Shown: piece by piece, positions 8,527-17,870 of the stretch
Position numbering within the stretch: the first letter of the stretch is position 1
Layout: each line of letters opens with the position of its first letter
Origin: DAITQM01 sp039794245
Lineage (GTDB): Bacteria; Pseudomonadota; Gammaproteobacteria; Xanthomonadales; Wenzhouxiangellaceae
Direction of reading: 5' to 3'
Assembly: GCA_039794245.1 (NCBI GenBank)
Contig: JBDIVS010000019.1
Location: forward strand, 1-54,226
DNA: 54,226 nt
Notes under the pieces: model-generated
The model's database searches: none
Seen by the model: the letters and a program-made list of their open reading frames with translations, nothing else
What the model was told of the DNA's origin: nothing
Translations under genes and position numbers: made by a program

Positions 8527-9293
8527 GCAGCGCCGAGCCGGTGATTGAGGTCCACGGGCTCGTCAACCGTTTCGCCGATGTCGTGGTCCACGACGGCGTC
8601 GATCTGACGGTCAGGCGCGGCGAGATTCTCGGGGTCGTCGGCGGCTCCGGGGCCGGCAAATCGGTGTTGCTGCGCTCGATCGTCGGCTTGCAGCCTTACG
8701 CCGCCGGCAAAGTCACCGTGCTCGGTCACCCTGTCAGCCGCGAGATCGACACCGACCCCGAACTGCAACGCCGGGTCGGCGTGATGTTCCAAGACGGCGC
8801 CTTGTTCACCTCGCTCACCGTGCTCGAAAACGTCATGTTCACGATCCGCGAGCACTACCCGCTGGACGAGACGTTCATCGCCGAGTTGGCGCACGTCAAG
8901 ATCGTGATGGCCGGTCTCGATTCCTGTGACGCCCATTTATACCCGAGAGAACTGTCCGGCGGCATGCGCAAGCGCGCCGGGCTGGCCCGTGCCCTGGCCC
9001 TCGACCCGGAACTGTTGTTTCTCGACGAGCCGACCTCCGGACTCGACCCGATCACCGCCGCAGCCTTCGACCGGTTGCTGGTCACCTTGCGCGACGCGCT
9101 CGACTTGACCGTGTTTCTCGTGACCCACGACCTCGATACGCTGTACCGCACCTGCGACCGGGTCGCAGTGCTGGCTGACAAGCGGGTGCTGACCGTCGCG
9201 CCATTGGCCGAAATCGCCGCTTTCGATCATCCCTGGGTGCAGGCGTACTTTCTAGGGCCGCGCGGCCGGGCCGCGGGCCGGAACCAGAAGTGA
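8523..9293 (+). CDS. MlaF-family ABC transporter ATP-binding protein
   Basis: The 256-residue ATPase starts at GTG 8523, overlapping the permease stop. Walker A is GGSGAGKSVL (about residue 41), the signature is LSGGMRKRAGLARAL, Walker B is LLFLDEPTSGLDPI, and the switch histidine is in LVTHDLDTLY. The GGMRKR signature variant is typical of MlaF-type lipid-transport ATPases. It pairs with the preceding MlaE-like permease. Confidence 0.95.
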   Translation: MSSAEPVIEVHGLVNRFADVVVHDGVDLTVRRGEILGVVGGSGAGKSVLLRSIVGLQPYAAGKVTVLGHPVSREIDTDPELQRRVGVMFQDGALFTSLTVLENVMFTIREHYPLDETFIAELAHVKIVMAGLDSCDAHLYPRELSGGMRKRAGLARALALDPELLFLDEPTSGLDPITAAAFDRLLVTLRDALDLTVFLVTHDLDTLYRTCDRVAVLADKRVLTVAPLAEIAAFDHPWVQAYFLGPRGRAAGRNQK

Positions 9294-9367
9294 GCAGCCA
9301 TCCTCCGGCCCGCCGCGCACACCGGCCGACTGGACGCCGGGCGCCCGGTCGGGGACAATGACGGGCG

Positions 9368-10345
9368 ATGGAAACCCGCGCCCATTTCGTCCTGATCGGT
9401 GCCTTCACGCTGGCCGCGATGGCCGGCGGCCTGCTGTTCATTTTCTGGCTGGCCAAATTTTCGCAGCAGGAATACACCTATTACGACGTGATTTTCGACG
9501 AACCGGTCACCGGGCTGACCCGCGGCGGCGCAGTGCAGTACAACGGCATCCAGATCGGCGACGTCAGCAGCCTGCGCTTGGCACCCAACGATCCGGGGCG
9601 GGTCATCGCCCGCATCAGGGTCGCCAGCGACACCCCGGTCAAGGCCGATACCCGGGCCCAACTGGGTTTCATGGGGTTGACCGGCGTGTCGTTCATCCAG
9701 CTCCGCGGCGGCAGTGCCGCCAGCCCGCTGCTGGTGCCGCGCGAAGGGGAGGAAGTCGCGGTGTTGCACGCCGACATTTCCGGCCTGCAACAACTGATCG
9801 AAAGCGGCGGCGACGTATTCGCCAATATCAACGAGTTGGTGTTGCGCGTCAATCGGGTCTTCGCCGACGAGAACATCATGCTGCTCGGTGCCTCGATGAG
9901 CCATATCGAGCAGGTTACCGCGGCGCTGGCCGGCGAGAGGGATCACTTTCGTGACATCATGACCGGTCTGGCCACCGTCGGCGGCCGGCTCGACACGCTG
10001 CTGCAACATTTTGACGAGGCGGCGCGCGCCGTCGAAAGCGCCGCTTCCGGCGTCGGCAATGCGGTCGAACGCGATTTGCCCGATCTGCTCACCGAAGCGC
10101 GCGGCACGGCGACCGAACTGCACCGCTTCAGCCGCGAGTTGGCCGACTGGCTCGAACAAAGCCGGCCGCACCTCGAACGTTTCGCGGCGCGCGGCCTGGA
10201 CGAAGTGACCGCGACGATGGTGGCGATCCAGCAACTGGCCGCGGCGCTCGAGGACCTGGCGCGCCGCCTCGAAGACAGCCCGGCCGGGGCGCTGTTCAGC
10301 CGCGCCCGGGGGCGCGAATACCGTTCGGGGGAGGGGAGTAAATGA
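9368..10345 (+). CDS. MCE domain protein (MlaD-like)
   Basis: The 325-residue protein has one N-terminal transmembrane segment (residues 7-27) followed by a single MCE domain (about 40-120) containing GAVQYNGIQIGDV and FMGLTGVSFIQL. The long C-terminal part (about 130-300) is predicted helical with heptad-like spacing. In MCE proteins this can build a tunnel or needle across the periplasm. It is the periplasmic substrate-binding part of the lipid transporter encoded here. The start ATG follows 74 bp after the ATPase gene. Confidence 0.93.
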   Translation: METRAHFVLIGAFTLAAMAGGLLFIFWLAKFSQQEYTYYDVIFDEPVTGLTRGGAVQYNGIQIGDVSSLRLAPNDPGRVIARIRVASDTPVKADTRAQLGFMGLTGVSFIQLRGGSAASPLLVPREGEEVAVLHADISGLQQLIESGGDVFANINELVLRVNRVFADENIMLLGASMSHIEQVTAALAGERDHFRDIMTGLATVGGRLDTLLQHFDEAARAVESAASGVGNAVERDLPDLLTEARGTATELHRFSRELADWLEQSRPHLERFAARGLDEVTATMVAIQQLAAALEDLARRLEDSPAGALFSRARGREYRSGEGSK

Positions 10346-10947
10346 CAGCACGCCGCACCTTGTTTTCGCCGCTCATTCTAACATCGGCCGTGCTCATGGC
10401 CGCCGGCTGCGCCTCCTTTTTGCCGCCGCCGGCCGAGACCCGGGAGTTCGCCTTGACGCCGGTTGCGCCGCAATCCGGCGCTGCACCGCTGCCGGCGCTC
10501 AACCTGACGGTGGCAATCGATGCGCCGTACACCGGCAACCGGCTGCTGGTCCGCGACCTTGATGGGGAGTTCAGGCCTTTTGCCGGCGGCCGGTGGGCCG
10601 CGCCGTTGAAAGCGCTGCTCGAAGCGAGTTGGGGCTTTAGCCTCGAGCGCGCCGGCGTTGCGGAATTGGTCCAAAGCGGTGCGGTGCGCGGCGGCCATTA
10701 CCCGCTGCTCGCCTTGCAGGTGCGCGAATTTTTCGCCGCCGCCGGACAGGGGCGGGCAGAAATCCATCTGAGTCTGGTCGCCGCCTACCAGGCCGGCCGG
10801 GACACCCCGCCCGCTGTTCGCACCTTCACCAGCCACCGGCCGGCCGAACTCGACGACATCGCGGCGCTCGCCGCCGCTTTCGATGCCGCGAACCAGGCAC
10901 TGGTCAGCGAGGCGCTGGGCTGGCTGAAGGAGATGAATCCGGGCTGA
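10342..10947 (+). CDS. ABC-type transport auxiliary lipoprotein (PqiC-like)
   Basis: The 201-residue protein starts by ATGA overlap with the MCE gene. It has a lipobox (LMAAGC, cysteine at residue 23), so it should be a lipoprotein, probably in the outer membrane. The body matches the PqiC/ABC-auxiliary lipoprotein type: LNLTVAIDAPYTGNRLLVRD near the N-terminus and an ALQVREFFAAAGQGRAEIHLSL strand pair. In related systems this protein links the MCE needle to the outer membrane. It closes the four-gene operon. Confidence 0.88.
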   Translation: MTARRTLFSPLILTSAVLMAAGCASFLPPPAETREFALTPVAPQSGAAPLPALNLTVAIDAPYTGNRLLVRDLDGEFRPFAGGRWAAPLKALLEASWGFSLERAGVAELVQSGAVRGGHYPLLALQVREFFAAAGQGRAEIHLSLVAAYQAGRDTPPAVRTFTSHRPAELDDIAALAAAFDAANQALVSEALGWLKEMNPG

Positions 10948-10986
10948 GCACCAAGAGCGCCGGCAGCGGCTTCGCAGCATGGTAGA

Positions 10987-11412
10987 ATGTTTTTTGTGCG
11001 CTTGATTTTTCAAGGTATTTTCGCCTTTCTGCTGCTCGCCGGCCAGGGCCAGTGCTGCCTGGCGTCCGGCATGCCCGGCGGCGAGCATGACGGCCCGTCC
11101 GGGCACGGCCCGGCCGCGCCCGGGCCGTCCCACGGCGTTGCCGCCCATCATGGCGATGGAGACACATCGCCTTGTTGCCCGGATTCCTCACCCCTGGCCG
11201 ATCCTAGCTGCGCGGCCTGCGCTGCCGTCCAGGCGGCCGATCATGACACTGTTCACGCGGCACCGCTCCCGCCGCTCAAGCCGGCACCATTGCCGGCGGG
11301 AGTCGAAGCGCTCTTGCCGGCCACCGCATTCGCCGCGCCGGCCTACCCGAAACAGTTCACCCTGCCACCTTTTCGTCCCCGACACCGTCTTTTTTCGCGG
11401 CCGCGCGAATAG
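10987..11412 (+). CDS. Small secreted His/Cys-rich protein at the head of the Cus-type operon
   Basis: This is a 141-residue protein with a hydrophobic N-terminal segment (residues 5-20), likely a signal peptide or anchor. The middle region is rich in histidine, cysteine and glycine: QCCLASG, GGEHDGPSGHG, AAHHGDGDTSPCCPDSS and PSCAACAAV. The C-terminus is proline-rich. It has no clear family assignment from sequence alone. The composition and the position 80 bp before an RND metal-efflux operon suggest periplasmic metal binding. The AGAATG context at 10984-10989 lacks a good Shine-Dalgarno site, so the start is tentative. Confidence 0.6.
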   Translation: MFFVRLIFQGIFAFLLLAGQGQCCLASGMPGGEHDGPSGHGPAAPGPSHGVAAHHGDGDTSPCCPDSSPLADPSCAACAAVQAADHDTVHAAPLPPLKPAPLPAGVEALLPATAFAAPAYPKQFTLPPFRPRHRLFSRPRE

Positions 11413-11492
11413 CCCAGTCCTCTGACGCCTGACCACCCGGTGGCCGATCCGGCCGCCGATGTCCGTCTGTCCGGGTTGAGAGGACCTGTTCT

Positions 11493-12827
11493 ATGTTTCT
11501 GTTACACCGTGATGTCTGCCGGGCGCTGAGCGCCGCCGGCCTGGCGCTGCTCCCCCTGTTGGCTTCAGGGCCGGCCGCCGGGCGCGAACCGCTGCCTGAA
11601 AACGTACCGCTGACCCAGGAGTTGGCGCTCGCCGAAGCGTTGGCCAACAATCCGGCGCTCGGCGATCTTGCCGCCCGTGTCGCGGCGGCCGAAGAGATTC
11701 CGGAGCAGGCCGGCAGCCTGCCTGATCCCCGGCTCAACGTCAATGCGCTGAACCTGCCGGTCGATACCTTCAATCTCGATCAGGAGGCGATGACCCAGAT
11801 GCAGTTGGGCTTCAGCCAGACCATCCCGTTTCCCGGCAAACGCCGCCTGCGCCGCGCCGCGGCGGAGCACAACGCCGAAGCAGCCGCCGAACGCCTGAGC
11901 GAAGCGCGTCTCGATCTGGTCCGCGCGGTCAGGCGCGCTTGGTGGGAGGCGGTCTATCTCGCCCGCTCGCTGGACATCGTCGAGCGCAACCTGGTGCTCC
12001 TCGGGCAGTTCAACGAGATCGCCGCGGCCAAATACCAGGTCGGAAACGGCCTGCAGCAGGACGTGCTGCTCGCCCAGGTCGAACGCACGCGGTTGCTGCA
12101 AAAGCGCATCGAACTCGAAGGGTTGATCGATGCCCAGTGGTCGCGGCTGATGACACTGATCGCCTGGCCGCGCGATTACCGCCCGAAGCTGCCGGACAAG
12201 ATCGATCGCGCCTTGCCGGAAGTGCCCGGCGTCGAACATTGGGCGCGGCAGGCGCGTGATCGGCGCCCGGTGCTCGCTATGCTGCACAGCCGGATCGCCG
12301 CAGCGCGCGCCAACCGCGAACTGGCCGAGAAATCCTATTATCCCGACCTGACGTTCAGTGCCAATTACGGCCTGCGCCAGGGCAACCCCATCGTCGGCAA
12401 ACGCGCCGATTTTCTGAGCCTGATGCTGAACTTCGAGATCCCGCTGTTCGCCGACAGCAAGCAGGACCGGCTGGTGGCGCAAAAACGCGCCGAGCTGACC
12501 GCCGAGGAACAGGCACTGCTCGACGCCGTCAACCGCGTCGATGCCGAAGTTGAAACCGCCTGGTATGCATACCGCAGCAACCGCGAGCAGAGCGATCTTT
12601 ACGACCAGGGCATTCTGCCGCAGGCGCGCGAGACCGTCGCCTCGATGCTCACCGGCTACCAGGTGAACAAGGTCGATTTCCTCAACCTCGTACAGGCCGA
12701 GATTTCCCTTTACAACTTCGAACAGCAGTTGTGGCGGACCTTGACCGCGGCCCGCCAGGCACTGGCCGATCTCGAAACCGCCGCCGGACAGGAGAGCACC
12801 GGACAGGAGAGTGGCAATGCGCGCTAA
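11493..12827 (+). CDS. TolC-family outer-membrane efflux protein (CusC/CzcC-like)
   Basis: The 444-residue protein starts with a signal peptide (cleavage near GPAAG) and has two outer-membrane efflux repeats. The first begins LTQELALAEALANNPAL with PDPRLNVNALNLP. The second covers residues ~230-430 with LSMLNFEIPLFADSKQ-type strands. GAGAGGA lies about 8 bp before the ATG. It is the outer-membrane channel of the tripartite RND pump whose adaptor and inner-membrane transporter follow. The adaptor start lies inside this gene's 3' end. Confidence 0.93.
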   Translation: MFLLHRDVCRALSAAGLALLPLLASGPAAGREPLPENVPLTQELALAEALANNPALGDLAARVAAAEEIPEQAGSLPDPRLNVNALNLPVDTFNLDQEAMTQMQLGFSQTIPFPGKRRLRRAAAEHNAEAAAERLSEARLDLVRAVRRAWWEAVYLARSLDIVERNLVLLGQFNEIAAAKYQVGNGLQQDVLLAQVERTRLLQKRIELEGLIDAQWSRLMTLIAWPRDYRPKLPDKIDRALPEVPGVEHWARQARDRRPVLAMLHSRIAAARANRELAEKSYYPDLTFSANYGLRQGNPIVGKRADFLSLMLNFEIPLFADSKQDRLVAQKRAELTAEEQALLDAVNRVDAEVETAWYAYRSNREQSDLYDQGILPQARETVASMLTGYQVNKVDFLNLVQAEISLYNFEQQLWRTLTAARQALADLETAAGQESTGQESGNAR

Positions 12828-14196
12828 AAATCTCGTCGCCTACGGGTTGGTCCTGGTTATCGGGCTCGCCGCGGGCTATTTCATTTCGCTGCGATTTTTC
12901 GAGCCGGCGGTTGAGGCGCCGGCCGGTACGGCACCCCGGCCGCTTTATTACCGCCACCCGATGAATCCGGAAGTCACATCCCCGGCACCCGCCAAGGACG
13001 ACATGGGCATGGACTATATCCCGGTCTATGCCGGCGATACGGCCGGCGCCGATGAGGTGGCCGGAACCGTCCGTATCGACCCGGTGGTAGTGCAGAACAT
13101 CGGGGTGCGCACCGCGGCGGCGGAAAACCGCACCCTGACCCGTGATGTTTTTACGGTCGGCCGAGTCGATTATGACGAGAAAAAACTGGCCCGCCTGCAT
13201 CCCAAAGTCGAAGGCTGGGTGGAGGAGCTGTACATCGATCAGACCGGCCAGGCGATCGCGAAAGACACCATTTTGCTCAACATCTATGCCCCGGCACTGG
13301 TCGTCAGCCAGGAGGAGTACCTACTCGCCTTGCGCAACCTGGAAACCCTGGCGCTGAGTCCTTACGCGGAAATCCGCCAGGGTGCGGAACAACTCGCGGC
13401 CAGCGCGCGCCAGCGGCTCCTGTTGCTCGACATGCCGCTGCACCAGTTGCAGGAACTGGAAGAAACGCACGAAGTCAAGCGCAACCTCCACATACACTCT
13501 CCGTTTGACGGCATCATCGTCAATGTCGGCGCGCGTGACGGCCAGTTTGTCACACCGCAGACCGAGTTGTACATGCTGGCCGACCTGTCGACAGTGTGGG
13601 TTTATGTCGATATCTACGAATACGAGATGCCGTGGGTGGCGGCAGGCGATATGGCGCAGTTGCGCTTCGCCGGGCTGCCCGATCGGCTGTTTGAAGGGCG
13701 GGTGGAGTTCATCTACCCGTATCTGGACAAGACGACCCGGACCCAGAAGGTGCGCCTGGTCTACGCCAATCCGGACCGGCTGTTGAAACCGGAGATGTAT
13801 GGCGACGTCACGATCCGTACCGGCCGCCAGGTCGACGCGGTGGTGATCCCGGCCGAGGCGGTGGTCCGCTCCGGGCGGCGCGAGCAGGTGTTCGTGCTCA
13901 GGGCGCCGGGGAAATACGAACCGCGCCCGGTCACACTCGGGGTGAGTGGTGACGGCGTGGTTCAGATCACCGACGGTATCGCCGCCGGCGAGCAGGTGGT
14001 TGTTTCCGGCCAGTTCCTGATCGATTCGGAATCCAAACTGCGTGAGGCGTCCGCGAAGTTCAAGGAGCCGGTCACCGGCCGGTCCGTACCCGCGGTGGAG
14101 CACGCGGGGCAACAATCGCATCAGGCGCAAACGGAGGGCGGAACAGATGGGCCGCACAATACGCCCGAACCGGGCAGCGGGGAGCCTCGGCCATGA
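12817..14196 (+). CDS. cusB: RND efflux periplasmic adaptor, CusB-like, with heavy-metal-binding domain
   Basis: The 459-residue adaptor has an N-terminal signal anchor (residues 8-28). A heavy-metal-binding segment follows (YYRHPMNPEV...DDMGMDYIPVY, about 46-75), typical of Cu/Ag exporters. The barrel-sandwich and hairpin regions follow (LARLHPKVEGWVEELYI..., LHIHSPFDGIIVNV). The ATG at 12817 is chosen over GTG 12811 because AGGAG lies 7-8 bp upstream; it overlaps the TolC stop by 11 bp. The 3' end overlaps the transporter start by ATGA. The tail after residue ~425 is Gln/Glu/Gly-rich and hydrophilic. Confidence 0.92.
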   Translation: MRAKNLVAYGLVLVIGLAAGYFISLRFFEPAVEAPAGTAPRPLYYRHPMNPEVTSPAPAKDDMGMDYIPVYAGDTAGADEVAGTVRIDPVVVQNIGVRTAAAENRTLTRDVFTVGRVDYDEKKLARLHPKVEGWVEELYIDQTGQAIAKDTILLNIYAPALVVSQEEYLLALRNLETLALSPYAEIRQGAEQLAASARQRLLLLDMPLHQLQELEETHEVKRNLHIHSPFDGIIVNVGARDGQFVTPQTELYMLADLSTVWVYVDIYEYEMPWVAAGDMAQLRFAGLPDRLFEGRVEFIYPYLDKTTRTQKVRLVYANPDRLLKPEMYGDVTIRTGRQVDAVVIPAEAVVRSGRREQVFVLRAPGKYEPRPVTLGVSGDGVVQITDGIAAGEQVVVSGQFLIDSESKLREASAKFKEPVTGRSVPAVEHAGQQSHQAQTEGGTDGPHNTPEPGSGEPRP

Positions 14197-17100
14197 TCGT
14201 CGGCTTGATTGAGGGCGCCTTGCGCAACAAGTTGTTGGTTCTGATCTTCACGGGGCTGGCGCTTGGCGCCGGCTGGTGGGCGATAAAAACCACCCCGCTG
14301 GACGCCATTCCCGACCTGTCCGACGTTCAGGTCATCATCTTCACCGAATTTCCGGGCCAGGCACCACAGGTGGTGGAGGACCAGGTCACCTATCCGCTGA
14401 CCACGGCGATGCTGGCGGTGCCCTTCGCCAAGGTGGTGCGCGGCTACTCGTTCTTCGGCCTGTCGTTCGTCTACATCCTGTTCGAGGATGGCACCGATAT
14501 GTACTGGGCGCGCTCGCGGGTGCTGGAATACCTGAACTTTGTGAGCGGTCAACTGCCGCGCGGGATCACACCCAGCCTCGGGCCCGATGCCACCGGCGTC
14601 GGCTGGGTCTATGAATATGCGCTGGTGGATCGCAGCGGCGACCAAGATCTGGCGCAACTGCGTTCGATCCAGGACTGGTATCTGCGCTACCAGTTGCAGA
14701 CGGTGCCCGGTGTCTCCGAGGTCGCTTCGGTCGGCGGTTACGTCAGGCAATACCAGGTCGAGGTCGATCCGAACGCGCTGGCGGCTTATGGAATTCCACT
14801 GGCCAAGGTGAAAATGGCCATCCAGCGTTCCAACAACGATGTCGGCGGCCGTCTGGTCGAGATGGCCGAGACCGAGTACATGGTGCGGGGCCGCGGGTAC
14901 ATCCGCGGCATCGAAGACCTGGAAGTGGTGCCGATCGGCGTCAGCGACGGCGGTACGCCGATCTATCTGCGCGACGTGGCGCATGTCCAGCTCGGGCCGG
15001 AACTGCGGCGTGGGGCGGCCGAACTGGACGGTGAGGGCGAAGTCGCCGGCGGCGTCGTGATCATGCGCTATGGCGGCGATGCGCTGGCCACCATCGAAGC
15101 GGTGCGTGCCAAACTCGATCAACTGCGTGCCGGTTTGCCGCCCGGCGTCGAAATCATCCCGGTTTACGATCGTGGCGCGCTGATCGAGCGAGCGGTGGAC
15201 AACCTCAAGGACAAGCTGCTGGAGGAATTTATCGTCGTCAGCCTGATTTCGATCCTTTTTCTGCTGCACGCACGCTCGGCGCTGGTGGCCATCTTGACGC
15301 TGCCGATCGGGGTATTGCTGGCCTTTGTCGTGATGCGCTGGCAGGGAATGAGCGCCAACATCATGTCGCTGGGCGGCATCGCCATTGCGATCGGCGCGAT
15401 GGTTGACGGTGCCATCGTGATGATCGAAAACGCCCACAAGCACCTGGAGCATGTCGAACGGGACAAGGGCGGCGCTCTCACAGAAGATGAGCGCTGGGCC
15501 GCGATCGGCGCGGCGGCCCGGGAGGTTGGGCCGGCATTGTTCTTCTCGCTGCTGATCATCACCATCTCCTTCCTGCCGGTGTTCACACTGCAGGCCCAGG
15601 AGGGCCGGATGTTCAGCCCGCTGGCGTTTACCAAGACGTACTCGATGGCAGCGGCAGCCATCCTGGCGGTGACGCTGACGCCGGTGCTGATGGGCTATTT
15701 CATTCGCGGGCGCATCCTGCCGGAGGCAAAAAATCCGATCAACCGCGGCCTGCATTTCCTGCATCGTCCGGTGCTGGCCATGGCCATGCGCCGGCGCAAG
15801 CTCACGCTGGGAATCGCGATCACATTGCTGGCGGTCAGTACCTGGCCGTTACAACATATCGGCAGCGAGTTCATGCCGCCGCTGGACGAGGGCGACATCT
15901 TGTATATGCCGACGACCTTGCCGGGCATTTCGATCACCAAGGCCAAGGAATTGCTGCAACAGACCGACAAGATCCTGGCCACTTTCCCGGAGGTCGAGCG
16001 GGTCTTCGGCAAGGTCGGGCGGGCGCGCACCGCCACCGACCCGGCACCGCTGGCGATGATCGAAACGGTGGTCAAACTCAAAGCCAAGGACCTGTGGCCC
16101 GAGCCGTCGAAAACCACCCGCGAGTTGATGGCCGAGATGGATGGAGCGCTCCGCTTTCCCGGGCTTGCCAATACCTGGACGATGCCGATCAGGACCCGCA
16201 TCGACATGCTTTCCACCGGGATCAAAACACCGATCGGAATCAAGGTGTCGGGGCCGGACCTGGCTGAACTTGAACGGATCGGCAAGGACATCGAGGCTGA
16301 AATGAAGAGGCTTCCGGAGACGCTGTCGGCGTTCGCTGACCGGGCGGTCGGGGGTTATTATCTTGATTTTGACATCCGCCGCGAGGACGCCGCCCGTTAC
16401 GGTCTGACCGTAGGTGACGTGCAGGACGTCATCCAGTCGGCAATCGGCGGCATGAACGTCACCGAAACCGTGGAGGGCCTGGAGCGCTACCCGGTGAATG
16501 TCCGCTATCCGCGCGAACTCAGGGACAATATCGAGTCGCTGAAACGGGTCCTGGTGGCGACGCCGACCGGCGCCCAGATTCCGTTGCACCTGGTCGCCGA
16601 CCTCGAAATGCGACGCGGGCCGCCTTCGATCAAAAGCGAGGATGCCCGGCCGAATGCCTGGATCTACGTCGATCTGCGCACGTCCGATATCGGCGGATTC
16701 GTCACCAAGGCAAAGCAGGTGATTCGCGATCGGATCGAGCTGCCTGCCGGATACAGCATCACCTGGTCCGGGCAGTTCGAGTATATGGAGCGGGCGATCG
16801 AGCGGCTCAAGCTGGTGGTGCCGCTGACGCTGGCGATCATCTTTCTGCTGCTGTATTTCAATTTCCGCAACGTGACCGCACCCCTGGTCGTGATGTTGTC
16901 GATCCCGTTTGCGCTGATCGGCGGCATCTGGCTGCAATACGCATTCGGTTTCAACATGTCGGTGGCGGTGGCGGTGGGCTACATCGCGCTGGCCGGCGTC
17001 GCCGCTGAGATCGGCGTATTGGTGCTGACGTTCATCGATCAGGAACTGGCGCGGGTGCGGGAGGCTTCAGGCGGGCAGCTTCATTTCAAGGATATCCAGG

Positions 17101-17336
17101 CCGCCGCGCAACGTGGCGCCAGCGAACGGGTGCGCCCGATCGTGATGACCGCCGCTGCCATCACCATCGGCCTGCTACCACTGTTCTGGGGCCAGGGCAG
17201 CGGCTCGGAGACCATGCAGCGCATCGCCGTACCGATGGTCGGCGGCATGGTCTCCACCACGATTCTGAGCCTGGTGGTCCTGCCAGTGGTCTATGCCATA
17301 TCGCTTTCGCTGGTGGGCAACAGAGGTACCCGCTGA
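14193..17336 (+). CDS. cusA: CusA/CzcA-family heavy-metal RND transporter
   Basis: The 1047-residue HME-RND protein has the twelve-helix pattern with two large periplasmic loops. It opens with LRNKLLVLIF and PLDAIPDLSDVQVI, and has the helix-4 motif GGIAIAIGAMVDGAIVMIENAHK found in metal-type RND pumps. FMPPLDEGDILYMPTTLPG, TDPAPLAMIETVVKL and RIDMLSTGIKTPIGIKVSG resemble E. coli CusA (Cu/Ag) more than CzcA. Of the three methionines known to bind copper in CusA, the ones in PLAMIET and RIDMLS are present. The one expected in the LPG-M-S position appears as isoleucine; this reading depends on alignment from memory. It follows the adaptor in the same operon. Confidence 0.93.
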   Translation: MIVGLIEGALRNKLLVLIFTGLALGAGWWAIKTTPLDAIPDLSDVQVIIFTEFPGQAPQVVEDQVTYPLTTAMLAVPFAKVVRGYSFFGLSFVYILFEDGTDMYWARSRVLEYLNFVSGQLPRGITPSLGPDATGVGWVYEYALVDRSGDQDLAQLRSIQDWYLRYQLQTVPGVSEVASVGGYVRQYQVEVDPNALAAYGIPLAKVKMAIQRSNNDVGGRLVEMAETEYMVRGRGYIRGIEDLEVVPIGVSDGGTPIYLRDVAHVQLGPELRRGAAELDGEGEVAGGVVIMRYGGDALATIEAVRAKLDQLRAGLPPGVEIIPVYDRGALIERAVDNLKDKLLEEFIVVSLISILFLLHARSALVAILTLPIGVLLAFVVMRWQGMSANIMSLGGIAIAIGAMVDGAIVMIENAHKHLEHVERDKGGALTEDERWAAIGAAAREVGPALFFSLLIITISFLPVFTLQAQEGRMFSPLAFTKTYSMAAAAILAVTLTPVLMGYFIRGRILPEAKNPINRGLHFLHRPVLAMAMRRRKLTLGIAITLLAVSTWPLQHIGSEFMPPLDEGDILYMPTTLPGISITKAKELLQQTDKILATFPEVERVFGKVGRARTATDPAPLAMIETVVKLKAKDLWPEPSKTTRELMAEMDGALRFPGLANTWTMPIRTRIDMLSTGIKTPIGIKVSGPDLAELERIGKDIEAEMKRLPETLSAFADRAVGGYYLDFDIRREDAARYGLTVGDVQDVIQSAIGGMNVTETVEGLERYPVNVRYPRELRDNIESLKRVLVATPTGAQIPLHLVADLEMRRGPPSIKSEDARPNAWIYVDLRTSDIGGFVTKAKQVIRDRIELPAGYSITWSGQFEYMERAIERLKLVVPLTLAIIFLLLYFNFRNVTAPLVVMLSIPFALIGGIWLQYAFGFNMSVAVAVGYIALAGVAAEIGVLVLTFIDQELARVREASGGQLHFKDIQAAAQRGASERVRPIVMTAAAITIGLLPLFWGQGSGSETMQRIAVPMVGGMVSTTILSLVVLPVVYAISLSLVGNRGTR

Positions 17337-17387
17337 ATCCGTAAATGGATCGCCGGGTTTTTCTCAACTAAGAGAAGGAGGTGTACG

Positions 17388-17870
17388 ATGAACATGTATC
17401 GGCCGATTCACATTATATTTCTGCTCGTGATTATGCTGATTGCCGCCCCGTTGCCGGCCATCGCTGCTGAGCAAAAAATAGCGCTACGCAACGGCTCGTC
17501 TCTGTATATCGATGACCGGGGCGGGATGCGCATGGAAGATGCTGCCGGCGTGCCTTTCCGGATGAAGGACGACGTAGTCATGGAAACCGCCGAGGGCGAG
17601 CTGCTGTTGATGAAGAACAAGCGGCTGTGGAAGCGCCACCGGCATAAAGCTCCAACGGCCGGTCATCGCCCCGACAACAGCGGGATCACCGACGAGGTGG
17701 TCCGTCTCAAGGGCGGCGGAATTCTGGTGATCGGCGAGAAAGGCGATATGCGCATGCAGGACAGCGACGGAAAGCCGATCGCGATGCCGGACGGTGTCGA
17801 GATGGAGACCGAAGACGGTAAGATCATCCTGATGCGCAACAAACGTCTGTGGCGGCCGTTCAGAGATTGA
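17388..17870 (+). CDS. Tandem-duplicated CopK-like periplasmic copper-binding protein
   Basis: This is a 160-residue secreted protein with a signal peptide (cleavage near AIAA, residue 26-27). Two CopK-like units follow. Both have an L-R/K-x-G-x-x-L-x-I/V start, a G-x-M-R-M-x-D core, M-x-D-x-V-x-M-E-T-x-x-G, and an L-M-K/R-N-K-R-L-W end. Methionines 47, 49, 59, 65 and 75 of unit 1 correspond to 121, 123, 133, 139 and 149 of unit 2, a constant offset of 74. Known CopK is a single such unit (mature form about 74 residues) that binds Cu(I) through methionines. A His/Lys-rich linker (KRHRHK) joins the units. AAGGAGG (17375-17381) precedes the ATG. It sits 51 bp after the CusA-like gene and is probably co-transcribed. 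Confidence 0.85.
   Translation: MNMYRPIHIIFLLVIMLIAAPLPAIAAEQKIALRNGSSLYIDDRGGMRMEDAAGVPFRMKDDVVMETAEGELLLMKNKRLWKRHRHKAPTAGHRPDNSGITDEVVRLKGGGILVIGEKGDMRMQDSDGKPIAMPDGVEMETEDGKIILMRNKRLWRPFRD

Noticed and set aside
14121..15764. A long minus-strand frame opposite cusA
   Set aside because: It is a shadow of the RND transporter gene with no domain of its own.
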